Below, piece after piece: positions 54,155-62,855 of a DNA stretch of 64,000 nucleotides. The notes beneath the pieces are model-generated. The model had not been told where the DNA came from. It ran no database searches and saw only the letters and a list, made by a program, of their open reading frames with translations. Source of the stretch: an uncultured Bacteroidota bacterium (lineage in GTDB: Bacteria > Bacteroidota > Bacteroidia > Flavobacteriales > Flavobacteriaceae); the NCBI GenBank assembly GCA_902587325.1, contig CACIKV010000008.1, forward strand, positions 1 to 64,000, given 5' to 3'. The position numbers and the translations under genes were made by a program. Each line of letters opens with the position of its first letter. The stretch's first letter is position 1.

Positions 54155-55512
54155 TAAAATCCAAGGATAATTTTAGCGATGTAGAAAAATAAAAGAATTC
54201 CAATTATATCATTTCCAGTTGTTATAAATGGACCAGTAGCAATAGCAGGATCTATTCCGAGCCTGTTTAATATTATAGGTACAGATGTGCCAATAAGGGC
54301 AGCTACAATAATTACAAGAATCATTGAAACAGAAATAGTAATACTCATATCTATTGGTTGTTCAATTATGAAACCAAATAAGATAATTAAACCACCAAGT
54401 ATGATTCCATTTAAAATAGTTAAACTAATTTCTTTAAATAGTCTTGAGATTAAACTGTCTTTTATTACATCATTTGCCAAACCTTGCACAACAATTGCAG
54501 ATGATTGTACTCCAACATTTCCAGCCATCGCAGCTATTAGTGGAGTGTAAAAGAATAAAGCTCTTAATGATTTTGTTGACATTATCGATTCATAGCTTTC
54601 TAAGATAAATACACTACCTAAACCACCAAATAAACCTAATATTAACCATGGTAATCTTGCTTTTGTTAACTCAAAAATAGAATCATCAGCTTCCACATCG
54701 TTTGAAATACCAGCTGCTAGTAAATAATCTTCTTCTGCTTCATCTTTGATTAAATCAACAATATCATCAATAGTAATTCTTCCTTGAAGTTGTTTTTGAT
54801 CATCTACAACAGGAATAGCTTCAAGATCATATTTTGACATTATTTTAGCAACTTCTTCACCTGAGTCATTAACATGAACGAAGTCAACTTTAGGGATATA
54901 TATTTGTTTAATTCTACTTTTAGATGGAGAGGTAATTAAATCCTTAAGTGACAATCTCCCTATCAATTCATTTTTTCGATTAAGTACATATATTGAATGA
55001 ACTCTTGTTATATTTTCAGCTTGTTTTCTAATTTCTCTCAAACATTTTAAAACACTCCAGTTTTCATAGACACTAATTAATTCCTTTGCCATTAATCCAC
55101 CTGCAGAATCCTCGTCATAACTCAAAAGTTCACGAATATTTTCAGTAATGTTATCGTCTTTAATCAAGGATATTACTTTTTCCTTTCTCTCATCAGTCAA
55201 TTCATCTAAAATGTCAGCAGCATCATCACTATCCATTTCTGTTATTTCTCCTGCAATTTCTTTAGGGGATAATGTTTTTAGAATTTTTTCTCTTACATCT
55301 TCATCAAGCTCTGTAAGTATATCAGATGTTTTATCGCTATCAATAAGCTTAATCAGATAAATTCTTTGATTCTCATCTAACTCATCAATAATTTCAGCTA
55401 AGTCAGCATAGTGAAAGCCATCAACTATTTTCTTTATTTCAGAATTTTTTCTTTTGGAAATTAGCTGGGAGACTTTTTCTATAAGTTCATTAGATAACTC
55501 AAATGTTTCCAT
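54154..55512 (-). CDS. mgtE: Magnesium transporter MgtE
   Basis: Mg2+ channel/transporter gated by cytoplasmic Mg2+. The 452 residues have the MgtE N-domain of acidic helical repeats (ILTELDEDVREKILKTL, EITEMDSDDAADIL), two CBS domains (about 135-255) and a five-helix membrane domain (LPWLILGLFGGLGSV near 285; PLIAAMAGNVGVQSSA near 325; IDPAIATGPFITTGNDIIG near 420 at the pore). Normal family length. It overlaps rsmA by 14 nt and the dehydrogenase by 1 nt. Confidence 0.96.
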   Translation of the reverse strand: METFELSNELIEKVSQLISKRKNSEIKKIVDGFHYADLAEIIDELDENQRIYLIKLIDSDKTSDILTELDEDVREKILKTLSPKEIAGEITEMDSDDAADILDELTDERKEKVISLIKDDNITENIRELLSYDEDSAGGLMAKELISVYENWSVLKCLREIRKQAENITRVHSIYVLNRKNELIGRLSLKDLITSPSKSRIKQIYIPKVDFVHVNDSGEEVAKIMSKYDLEAIPVVDDQKQLQGRITIDDIVDLIKDEAEEDYLLAAGISNDVEADDSIFELTKARLPWLILGLFGGLGSVFILESYESIMSTKSLRALFFYTPLIAAMAGNVGVQSSAIVVQGLANDVIKDSLISRLFKEISLTILNGIILGGLIILFGFIIEQPIDMSITISVSMILVIIVAALIGTSVPIILNRLGIDPAIATGPFITTGNDIIGILLFFYIAKIILGF

Positions 55513-56272
55513 TAGATAAGAGATTAGTTAAAAAAATATAATCATCTACATCAAGTTCCTCTGCTCGTTTGTCAAAGATACTATGTTCTTTGATATTTTC
55601 TATTTTTTTAAAACTCTTTAGGCTATTTCTTAGTGTTTTTCTTCTTTGATTAAAAGCTGATTTAATAATGTGTTTAAATAAAATTTCATCACAATCAATA
55701 TTATCTCTAACCTTTATTATCCTAATCACTGCTGAAGTAACTTTTGGGGGAGGGTTAAAAGATTCAGGTCTAATTTTTATTAAAAGTTCAACAGAAAAAA
55801 AAGCCTGAATTAAAACAGATAGTATTCCATATTTTTTAGTTCCTTTATTAGAACATATTCTCTCAGCAACCTCATATTGAAACATTCCTATCATTTCATA
55901 AATAATTTCCTTGTTTTCAAAGACCTTAAATAAAATTTGAGAAGAAATATTATATGGAAAATTTCCAATTATAGTAACTGGTGGATTATATTTTTTTATA
56001 TCAAACTTTAAAAAATCATCATTGATTAAGTCCTTTTTAATTTCTGAAAAGTTATTAAGTAAATAATCACAGCATTCTATATCTAATTCAATAAACTTTT
56101 TATTTATTTTATCAATTTTTAGAATCTCTTTAGTTAAAATTCCCATTCCTGGACCAACTTCAATTATAGTTTTTGTTTTTTCTACAGATATTAAACTAAC
56201 TATTTGATTAGCGATGGATATGTCTTTTAAAAAATTTTGACCAAATTTTTTTTTAGGATTTACAGTTTTCAA
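55499..56272 (-). CDS. rsmA: 16S rRNA dimethyladenosine transferase
   Basis: Dimethylates two adjacent adenosines near the 3' end of 16S rRNA, a late 30S maturation step. Conserved parts are KKKFGQNFLKD at the N-terminus, the SAM-binding EVGPGMGILT near residue 40, the catalytic NFPYNISSQ near 114 and the C-terminal FNQRRKTLRNSLK helix. The 257-residue length is usual. The start is TTG: no ATG precedes the conserved N-terminus. Confidence 0.95.
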   Translation of the reverse strand: MKTVNPKKKFGQNFLKDISIANQIVSLISVEKTKTIIEVGPGMGILTKEILKIDKINKKFIELDIECCDYLLNNFSEIKKDLINDDFLKFDIKKYNPPVTIIGNFPYNISSQILFKVFENKEIIYEMIGMFQYEVAERICSNKGTKKYGILSVLIQAFFSVELLIKIRPESFNPPPKVTSAVIRIIKVRDNIDCDEILFKHIIKSAFNQRRKTLRNSLKSFKKIENIKEHSIFDKRAEELDVDDYIFLTNLLSNGNI

Positions 56273-56305
56273 ACCAGATTATTATCTTTCTCAATTTAGT
56301 AATAA

Positions 56306-57574
56306 TCAATCGATTATTTTAAACCCTGTATAACCATGAAGAGCTTTTGGAATTGTAATTCCTTTATCTGTTTGATTATTTTCAATTAATGCGGCAATAA
56401 TTCTTGGTAACGCAAGAGCACTCCCATTTAGAGTGTGAGCCAATTTTTTTGTTTTATCACCATAATCAATTCTTAACTTAAGTCTATTAGATTGATAACT
56501 TTCGAAATTAGAAACAGAGCTAACTTCCAGCCATTTATTTTGAGCTTTTGAAAAAACTTCAAAATCATAAGTAATTGCAGATGTAAAACCTAAATCACCT
56601 CCACACAAACGAAGTATTCTAAAAGGTAATTCTAATTCTATAAGTATTGATTTTACATGCTCAACCATCTCATCTAAAACTATATAAGATTTGGTAGGAC
56701 ACTCTATTCTAACTATTTCAACTTTATCAAATTGATGAAGTCTATTCAATCCTCTTACATCAGATCCATAACTTCCAGCTTCTCTTCTAAAACAAGGGGT
56801 ATAACCAGTTAATTTTATAGGTAATTCATGAATTTTTAGAATCGAATTTCTGTAAATATTAGTTATTGGAACTTCAGCAGTAGGAATCAAGTATAAGTTC
56901 TCATTTTGAATATGATACATTTGTCCTTCTTTATCAGGAAGTTGTCCTGTTCCAAAACCTGAATCTTCATTCACTAATAATGGAGGTTGTATTTCATTGT
57001 AACCTTGAGAAATATTTTTATCAAGAAAAAAATTGATTAGGGATCTTTGAAGTTTAGCACCTTTATTTTTATAAACTGGGAATCCTGATCCCGATATTTT
57101 ATTTCCTAAATCAAAATCAATTATATTATACTTTGATGAAAGATCCCAGTGGGGAATAATTTTTTTGTTGTCTTTAGAAATTTCAGTTGAAAATATAATT
57201 TCATTATCCTCTTCATTTTTACCTTTTACCACTAATTCATTAGGGATATTTGGTATTGAACATAATTTAATCTTTAGTTCTTCAGAAACGTTATTAAGCT
57301 TTTCTTGTAATTCTTTTGCTTTTGGTTTGAGTGATATGGATTTACTTTTTAACTCTTGAGCTTCATTACTTTTTCCAGATTTATATAGTATTCCTATTTC
57401 TTTTGCAATGTTGTTAGATTCGTTTAATATTGAATCATATTCGGATTGAATTTTTTTTCTTGTATCATCCAGATCAGTTATCTCTTTTAGTTTTTTCGTA
57501 AAATCAACATTTCTTTTGTTCAAATTACTAATAACACTTAAAAAATTTTCTTTAATGTAGCTGACCTGAAGCAT
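56306..57574 (-). CDS. serS: Seryl-tRNA synthetase
   Basis: Class II synthetase for tRNA-Ser. The 422 residues begin with the long antiparallel coiled coil that grips the tRNA variable arm (about 25-105), followed by the catalytic core: TAEVPITN near 233, CFRREAGSYGSDVRGLNRLHQFDKVE in motif 2, and LNGSALALPRIIAALIE in motif 3. The ATG at 57574 gives the normal N-terminus (LQVSYIKEN). It is the gene after ribF in the minus-strand run. Confidence 0.96.
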   Translation of the reverse strand: MLQVSYIKENFLSVISNLNKRNVDFTKKLKEITDLDDTRKKIQSEYDSILNESNNIAKEIGILYKSGKSNEAQELKSKSISLKPKAKELQEKLNNVSEELKIKLCSIPNIPNELVVKGKNEEDNEIIFSTEISKDNKKIIPHWDLSSKYNIIDFDLGNKISGSGFPVYKNKGAKLQRSLINFFLDKNISQGYNEIQPPLLVNEDSGFGTGQLPDKEGQMYHIQNENLYLIPTAEVPITNIYRNSILKIHELPIKLTGYTPCFRREAGSYGSDVRGLNRLHQFDKVEIVRIECPTKSYIVLDEMVEHVKSILIELELPFRILRLCGGDLGFTSAITYDFEVFSKAQNKWLEVSSVSNFESYQSNRLKLRIDYGDKTKKLAHTLNGSALALPRIIAALIENNQTDKGITIPKALHGYTGFKIID

Positions 57575-57589
57575 ATTGTTTTTTTAAAA

Positions 57590-58525
57590 TTAATTATTAA
57601 TAATTGAATTTATGTATTTGAGACAGTAATCTCTATCATTATTTAATTTTTCTATTAACTCATTTACACTATTAAATTCAATTTCTTCTCTGATATACTT
57701 AATGAATTCAATAGTTAAAGTTTTATTGTACAGGTTAGAGTTATAATCAAAATAATATACTTCAATTGATTTTTCTTGATTACCAAATGTTGGATTATAA
57801 CCTATGTTCATCATTCCATAATAAAGTTTGTTATCAATTTTACTTGAAACTAGGTAAACTCCATTTTTAGGTATGATTTTATCTTTATTAGTAACTACAA
57901 TATTAGCTGTAGGAAATCCTATTTTATTCCCTCTTGACATCCCTTTTACAACTTTTCCGGATAATTTAAAATTAAATCCCGTATATTTTTTACAAATTTC
58001 AATTTTACCTTCATAAATAGAATTTCTGATCATTGTAGAACTAATATTTATTTCATCAATATCAAAAGCACTTATTTCTATAACTTCAAAACTGTATTTA
58101 TTTCCAAATTTTTTAAGATCATCAATGTCAGCATTCCTGTTTTTTCCAAATCTATGATCATATCCTACAATAAGCTTTCTTATATTCAACTTCTGAATAA
58201 GAATCTTAACAAACTCTTCAGCATCAATATTTGAAAAGCTTACACTGAATTCATGTATTATTAAATAATCAAGACCTAAATTTTTAAGGATACCAACTTT
58301 TTCATCAGTTGTATTTATCAAATCTATTTTTGAGTTAGGATTAATCACTTTTCTAGGGTGAGGATCGAATGTTATTAAAACAGAGTTTAAGTCAGTTTCC
58401 TTAGAGCTAGATATTAATGATTTAATAATTTTTTGATGACCCAAATGAACTCCATCAAAAGTTCCAATGGTTGCTATTGAAGGCTTATCTAACTTTACTT
58501 TGAATAAATCTCTTAATACAATCAT
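57590..58525 (-). CDS. ribF: Bifunctional riboflavin kinase/FMN adenylyltransferase
   Basis: Makes FMN and FAD from riboflavin. The 311 residues hold an N-terminal nucleotidyltransferase domain (IGTFDGVHLGHQKII near residue 20, GYDHRFGKNRN near 119, ISSTMIR near 156) and a C-terminal riboflavin kinase domain (GMSRGNKIGFPTANI near 194, MNIGYNPTFG near 240). FMN and FAD supply many enzymes, including the photolyase family protein upstream in the window. It overlaps the pth stop by 1 nt. Confidence 0.96.
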   Translation of the reverse strand: MIVLRDLFKVKLDKPSIATIGTFDGVHLGHQKIIKSLISSSKETDLNSVLITFDPHPRKVINPNSKIDLINTTDEKVGILKNLGLDYLIIHEFSVSFSNIDAEEFVKILIQKLNIRKLIVGYDHRFGKNRNADIDDLKKFGNKYSFEVIEISAFDIDEINISSTMIRNSIYEGKIEICKKYTGFNFKLSGKVVKGMSRGNKIGFPTANIVVTNKDKIIPKNGVYLVSSKIDNKLYYGMMNIGYNPTFGNQEKSIEVYYFDYNSNLYNKTLTIEFIKYIREEIEFNSVNELIEKLNNDRDYCLKYINSIINN

Positions 58526-59085
58526 TAATTAAACTTGTTCATGGTATTTTCAGACCCGTGTTTTATGTAGTGAAAAATTATATTAATGTTATGATCAATA
58601 AGATTAGGTAAAGATTTCAATTCTTCATCTGACCATTTTTCAAGAACAAAATCTATTTGAGAACCTTTTTTAAAATTATTTCCAATTCCAAACCTCAGTC
58701 TACAATACTTATTGGATCCTAAATAATCATTAATACTTTTTAAACCATTATGACCTCCATCTTTTCCAAATTTTCTAAATCTTGATTTCCCAAAATCTAA
58801 GTTTAAATCATCTAAAACAACTAATAAGTTATCATTATGTATGTTTTCTTTGTTTTTCCAATACTTGATGGCCTTTCCACTCAAGTTCATAAAAGTATTT
58901 GGTTTTAGAAAAATAAGCGACTTTCCATTTGTTTTTGTCCTCAATATTTCACCATATCTTCTGGATTCATAATTGTCTTCAAAATTTTCAGACATAAGAT
59001 CAAGTATTTCAAAACCAATATTATGACGTGTCATAGCATAGTCTATCCCTATATTACCAAGACCTACAATTAGAAATTTGTTCAT
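58525..59085 (-). CDS. pth: Peptidyl-tRNA hydrolase
   Basis: Releases tRNA from stalled peptidyl-tRNA. From the ATG at 59085 the protein has 186 residues: FLIVGLGNIGIDYAMTRHNIGF with the catalytic His21, FLKPNTFMNLSG, VVLDDLNLDFG with the catalytic Asp, and GGHNGLKSI. The frame stays open to 59148, but the additional 21 residues are not family-like and would run past the probable promoter, so they are excluded. It follows rplY after a 110-nt spacer with a 9-bp inverted repeat. Confidence 0.95.
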   Translation of the reverse strand: MNKFLIVGLGNIGIDYAMTRHNIGFEILDLMSENFEDNYESRRYGEILRTKTNGKSLIFLKPNTFMNLSGKAIKYWKNKENIHNDNLLVVLDDLNLDFGKSRFRKFGKDGGHNGLKSINDYLGSNKYCRLRFGIGNNFKKGSQIDFVLEKWSDEELKSLPNLIDHNINIIFHYIKHGSENTMNKFN

Positions 59086-59130
59086 GTCTGTTGATTTAGT
59101 TCTTTTAAAAAGTTGAGATATAGAAAACAA

Positions 59131-59167
59131 GGTCAAAAATTTATACAAATATATAAGCTTTTTGACC
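59131..59167 (-). terminator. Inverted repeat between rplY and pth, possible terminator with an internal -7 box
   Basis: A perfect 9-bp inverted repeat: GGTCAAAAA (59131-59139) with TTTTTGACC (59159-59167), 19-nt loop. On the minus strand the loop contains TATATTTG (complement of 59146-59153), a TAnnTTTG match that could start a pth transcript near 59142. The sequence after the stem on that strand is T-rich (TTGTTTTCTAT), so the repeat may also end prs-rplY transcription. Both roles are inferred. Confidence 0.4.
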
Positions 59168-59195
59168 GTGTTTATAAATTAAGCTGATTGGAATT

Positions 59196-59873
59196 TTATT
59201 CTTTAGTTTCTGAACTATCTTCAGCTTTTGGAGCTTCTCCTCCTTCACCGGTTGAAGTCTCAGAACCTTCACTACTTTCTTCTCCATCTTCCTGTTCTTC
59301 ATCATCAGTAGATAATGATAATGAAGCTCTTGACATTTTCACTTGACAAACTACCATGTTATCAGGGTGTAAAAACTTAAATGAGTCATCCGAAACATCA
59401 TATATAGTTATTTTATCATTAAGATTCAAATTAGAAATATCCGCTTTTATATAGTCAGGTAGGTCTTTAGGTAAAGCTCTAACACTTAATTTTCTTTTAT
59501 TCTTGGAAAGAATTCCACCTTCATTTCTAACACCGGGTGCATTCCCTTCATATTTTACAGGTATAGTCATTGTAACTTCTTTACCCTCAAAAAGTTGAAG
59601 AAAATCAATATGAAGGATTTTTTCAGAAACTGGATGAAACTGAATATCTTGAATAATAGCATTTATTTCAGATTTCCCATCAAATGAAATTGCAACCGTA
59701 TGAGCATTAGGTGTGTAAACTAATTTGGAAAAGCTGATTTCATCTGCAGAAAAATGAACTGGTTTTTCCCCACCGTAAACTACGCAAGGAACCTTACCAG
59801 CATTACGTAGGACTTTAGCCGATGACTTTCCCACGCTTTCTCTTTTAGATCCGTTGATTTTGATTGATTTCAT
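59196..59873 (-). CDS. rplY: 50S ribosomal protein L25 (Ctc/TL5 form)
   Basis: Binds 5S rRNA. The 225 residues hold the N-terminal L25 domain ([42 protein letters not shown]), the TL5-type C-terminal beta domain ([34 protein letters not shown]) and a highly acidic, Ser/Glu/Gly-rich tail from about residue 188 that is probably disordered. Acidic tails are frequent in Bacteroidota L25. It is 5 nt after prs, so both are read as one unit. Confidence 0.96.
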   Translation of the reverse strand: MKSIKINGSKRESVGKSSAKVLRNAGKVPCVVYGGEKPVHFSADEISFSKLVYTPNAHTVAISFDGKSEINAIIQDIQFHPVSEKILHIDFLQLFEGKEVTMTIPVKYEGNAPGVRNEGGILSKNKRKLSVRALPKDLPDYIKADISNLNLNDKITIYDVSDDSFKFLHPDNMVVCQVKMSRASLSLSTDDEEQEDGEESSEGSETSTGEGGEAPKAEDSSETKE

Positions 59874-59878
59874 AATTA

Positions 59879-60820
59879 TTATTTTATAAAAAAAGGATTA
59901 ATTGATTGATTAGTATTAACATTATGCATTACATCTGCAAATAAATTTGCACAGGTTAATACATTTACTTTTTTTGATTCTTTTTTCTGAGGAATTGAGT
60001 CCGTAACAATAAGTTCTTTTAGTTTGGAACTTTCTATTTTTTCATATGCATTTCCTGAAAGAAGAGCATGAGTACATATAGCTCTAACAGATTTAGCTCC
60101 TCTTTCTATCATCAAATCAGCGGCTTTTGTTAGTGTACCAGCAGTATCAACCATATCATCAATAATTACAACATTTTTACCTTTGACTTCACCAATTAAT
60201 TCCATTTGATCAATAACATTAGCTTTTTTTCTCTGTTTGTAGCATACTACAACATTGCTTTCTAAAAACTTAGAATAAGCATACGCTCTTTTTGATCCAC
60301 CCATGTCTGGAGAAGCAATTGTTAATCCATCAAGATTTAAAGATTGAATATAAGGAATGAAAATTGTTGAAGCATAAAGATGATCAACAGGTTTCTCAAA
60401 AAAACCCTGAATCTGATCAGCGTGAAGATCCATGGTAATAATTCTGGTTGCTCCAGCTGTTTCCAAAAGTTTTGCAATTAATTTAGCTCCGATTGGAACT
60501 CTAGGTTTATCTTTTCTATCTTGTCTTGCCCAACCAAAGTAAGGGATCACGGCAGTAATGTGGCGAGCAGATGCTCTTTTAGCTGCATCTATCATTAACA
60601 GCAATTCCATTAAATTTTCAGAACTTGGGTGTGTAGATCCAATCAAAAAGAGCCTGGCGCCTCTTACCGATTCTTCAAAAGATGGTTGATATTCACCATC
60701 ACTATAATGTGAAAAATTAACTTTTCCAATTTCAGAGCCAAAAGATTTAGCAATTTTTTCAGAGAGCACAGATGATTGGGTGCATGAAAATATTTTCGCG
60801 ACAGGAATAATTTTACTCAT
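59879..60820 (-). CDS. prs: Ribose-phosphate pyrophosphokinase
   Basis: Makes PRPP from ribose 5-phosphate and ATP for nucleotide, His and Trp synthesis. The 313 residues have the family landmarks [10 protein letters not shown]-like segment (here [17 protein letters not shown]), [18 protein letters not shown] near 95, [12 protein letters not shown] near 130 and the PRPP loop [16 protein letters not shown] near 218. A TAAATTTG -7 box lies 15 nt upstream. It begins the long minus-strand run ending at arsC and is divergent from tRNA-Leu. Confidence 0.97.
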   Translation of the reverse strand: MSKIIPVAKIFSCTQSSVLSEKIAKSFGSEIGKVNFSHYSDGEYQPSFEESVRGARLFLIGSTHPSSENLMELLLMIDAAKRASARHITAVIPYFGWARQDRKDKPRVPIGAKLIAKLLETAGATRIITMDLHADQIQGFFEKPVDHLYASTIFIPYIQSLNLDGLTIASPDMGGSKRAYAYSKFLESNVVVCYKQRKKANVIDQMELIGEVKGKNVVIIDDMVDTAGTLTKAADLMIERGAKSVRAICTHALLSGNAYEKIESSKLKELIVTDSIPQKKESKKVNVLTCANLFADVMHNVNTNQSINPFFIK

Positions 60821-60834
60821 TTTTCTTGGGGCGT

Positions 60835-60842
60835 CAAATTTA
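60835..60842 (-). promoter_or_regulatory. Putative -7 box for prs-rplY
   Basis: On the minus strand TAAATTTG fits TAnnTTTG, giving a predicted start near 60831 and a leader of about 11 nt. No -33 TTTG at standard distance. Confidence 0.4.
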
Positions 60843-60899
60843 ATAATTATTTAGTACAATTAAATATAAATGAAAAGTTTTTATAATTTTACACCCCTT

Positions 60900-60983
60900 G
60901 CTTCGGTGGCGGAACTGGTAGACGCGCTGGATTCAAAATCCAGTTTTGGTAACAAAGTGTGGGTTCGATTCCCACCCGAAGTA
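60900..60983 (+). tRNA. trnL: tRNA-Leu (anticodon CAA)
   Basis: Class II tRNA with a long variable arm. Acceptor GCTTCGG (60900-60906) pairs with CCGAAGT (60976-60982), including one terminal G-T pair. Anticodon stem CTGGA/TCCAG with loop TTCAAAA gives CAA, reading TTG. T arm GTGGG-TTCGATT-CCCAC. Discriminator A at 60983; CCA not encoded. The 125-nt spacer that follows carries an imperfect AT-rich hairpin (61034-61052) and a -7 box. Confidence 0.95.
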
Positions 60984-61095
60984 CAAAATTTTTATTTTTA
61001 TTTAAAATAAGATCACAAATATTCAATTTTTATGAAATTTTTTAAAAATTTCTTAAAAAAATAATCCATTGCATTACCCTTTTAATAAATTAATT

Positions 61096-61103
61096 TAGTT
61101 TTG
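61096..61103 (+). promoter_or_regulatory. Putative -7 box for the sugar-phosphate transferase
   Basis: TAGTTTTG matches TAnnTTTG and ends 5 nt before the ATG at 61109, predicting almost no 5' leader. A TTG at 61069-61071 lies 24 nt upstream, slightly beyond the usual spacing. Confidence 0.4.
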
Positions 61104-61108
61104 TTATA

Positions 61109-62461
61109 ATGATTCAAAGTAGATACAATACTTTTTTCCCATTGTTATTTATTATCTGTGAATTTATTATAATATATGTAGTCACTAAATGGATGCATTT
61201 TATAACCTTTGCTGATTGGACTATATATAATTCTATCATAATTACTTTCTGGATACTAGTTATTATTTATTCAAAGGCTTATCACATTGGAAGAGGAGTG
61301 AGTTATTTGATAACTTTGAAATCTGCTCTGAAATCTGTTTTTGTACTTTTTTCATGTATTTCAATTGTAAGTTTATTTCTTAATCTATATGTATTTACAA
61401 TAACATCAATATCACTATCATTATTGATTTTTACAATTTCAATTGTTTCTTTCAGATTACTTATCCACTTTATACTAGACAGGTATAGAGCATATGGTGG
61501 TAATATAAAAAATGTTGCTATAATTGGTTTCGATAAAAAAGGAGTTGAGTTTTATAATACTATAAATAATAATTTACACTTAGGTATTAGATCATCTGGC
61601 ATTTATAATAATAATTTTATCAAAAAAAAATCTATTCCTTATTTAGGAAAAATTAATGAATTTTATAAAAATTCATCTGGAATTAGCGAAGTGTATATCT
61701 CAGATGATATTAATAAAAAAGTTAAAAAAGAATTAATTGAATTTGCAGATTTAAATTTAATAAAAGTTAGAATTCTTCCTGAATTGATAAATTATCAATT
61801 TAAAAACTTTTTTATAAGTAAACTGATAAATATTCCAGTTATTGAAGTAAATCAATTACCTCTAGATTTTTGGTATAATAGTCTTTTTAAAAGGTTTTTT
61901 GATATAGTAATTTCTTTTTTTGTTATACTTTTCATTTTGTCTTGGATGATTCCATTGTTTGGAATTATTATAAAACTTCAGTCAAAAGGACCTATCCTTT
62001 TTACTCAATCTAGACATGGTATTGGTGAAACAACATTTAGGTGCTATAAATTTAGATCAATGGTTATTAATGATGATTTTGATAAAGTTTTTGCTGATAA
62101 TAATGACAAAAGACTAACGTCATTTGGAAAAATTTTACGCATTTCAGCCCTTGATGAAATGCCACAATTTTTAAACGTTCTGTTTGGGGATATGTCTATT
62201 ATTGGTCCAAGGCCTCATCCAATTTTATTAAACAATCAATATTCTGAAAAAATTCAAAAGTTTGGTAAAAGACATCAGTTTAAACCTGGTATTACTGGAC
62301 TTGCTCAAATTTCAGGATATAGAGGTAAAATTAAAAATTATCACGACATGGCATCAAGAGTTAAATTGGATAGATATTACTTTAAAAACTGGACAATTTT
62401 TTTAGAGTTTAAAATATTTTTTATAACTATTTTTAAGCTTATTCGATTTAATCTTTCTTAA
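61109..62461 (+). CDS. Polyprenyl-phosphate sugar-1-phosphate transferase (WcaJ/WbaP type)
   Basis: 450-residue membrane enzyme that starts surface-glycan synthesis by moving a sugar phosphate from a nucleotide sugar to undecaprenyl phosphate. Four N-terminal helices (about 10-115), a Rossmann-like middle domain (KNVAIIGFDKKGVEFYN near residue 132), a fifth hydrophobic segment (FDIVISFFVILFILSWMI near 265) and the catalytic bacterial sugar transferase domain with FRCYKFRSM, RISALDEMPQFLNVLFGDMS and GPRPHPI, then KPGITGLAQISG. The sugar is probably glucose or galactose, but this is not certain. It overlaps the cytidylyltransferase-like gene by 14 nt tail to tail. Confidence 0.9.
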   Translation: MIQSRYNTFFPLLFIICEFIIIYVVTKWMHFITFADWTIYNSIIITFWILVIIYSKAYHIGRGVSYLITLKSALKSVFVLFSCISIVSLFLNLYVFTITSISLSLLIFTISIVSFRLLIHFILDRYRAYGGNIKNVAIIGFDKKGVEFYNTINNNLHLGIRSSGIYNNNFIKKKSIPYLGKINEFYKNSSGISEVYISDDINKKVKKELIEFADLNLIKVRILPELINYQFKNFFISKLINIPVIEVNQLPLDFWYNSLFKRFFDIVISFFVILFILSWMIPLFGIIIKLQSKGPILFTQSRHGIGETTFRCYKFRSMVINDDFDKVFADNNDKRLTSFGKILRISALDEMPQFLNVLFGDMSIIGPRPHPILLNNQYSEKIQKFGKRHQFKPGITGLAQISGYRGKIKNYHDMASRVKLDRYYFKNWTIFLEFKIFFITIFKLIRFNLS

Positions 62462-62855
62462 TACTTTCAGAAATTAATTTTTTATATTTTGTTGTAGACC
62501 AACCATGATTTCTATTAATAAAGTATAGTTTAATATTTAAATGATCACCTGTAAATTTTTTATTTAAATAATCATCACCCAAAAATCTCAAATTAAAATT
62601 ATTGTTTTCCAAGATTGAAACTAATTCTGTCTCATATGTATAAGTTATTATGTCATCGATGTATTTTAAAGAAAATAGCACTTCTTTCCTTTCAGCTAAG
62701 GAAAGTATTGGTTTCAATTTATGTGGTCTTTCAATAGACGGATCAGAGTGAAGAAGAATGGTAAAGTGATCACAATTATCTTTACATTCTTTAAATAACT
62801 TAATGTAACCTGGATGTATTACATCAAAATTACCAGCTATAAATCCTCTAATCAT
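62448..62855 (-). CDS. Cytidylyltransferase-like nucleotidyltransferase
   Basis: 135 residues of the TagD/RfaE-N nucleotidyltransferase fold: GNFDVIHPGYIKLF at the N-terminus, LLHSDPSIERPHKLKPILS and the C-terminal WSTTKYKKLI motif. The family HxGH signature is HPGY here. I recall other short proteins with the same HPGY form in surface-glycan and marine sequence sets, so this may be a subfamily trait. Substrate unknown; glycerol-3-phosphate or a sugar phosphate is possible. It overlaps rfbB by 8 nt in the same orientation, which ties it to nucleotide-sugar synthesis. Confidence 0.8.
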   Translation of the reverse strand: MIRGFIAGNFDVIHPGYIKLFKECKDNCDHFTILLHSDPSIERPHKLKPILSLAERKEVLFSLKYIDDIITYTYETELVSILENNNFNLRFLGDDYLNKKFTGDHLNIKLYFINRNHGWSTTKYKKLISESIKKD

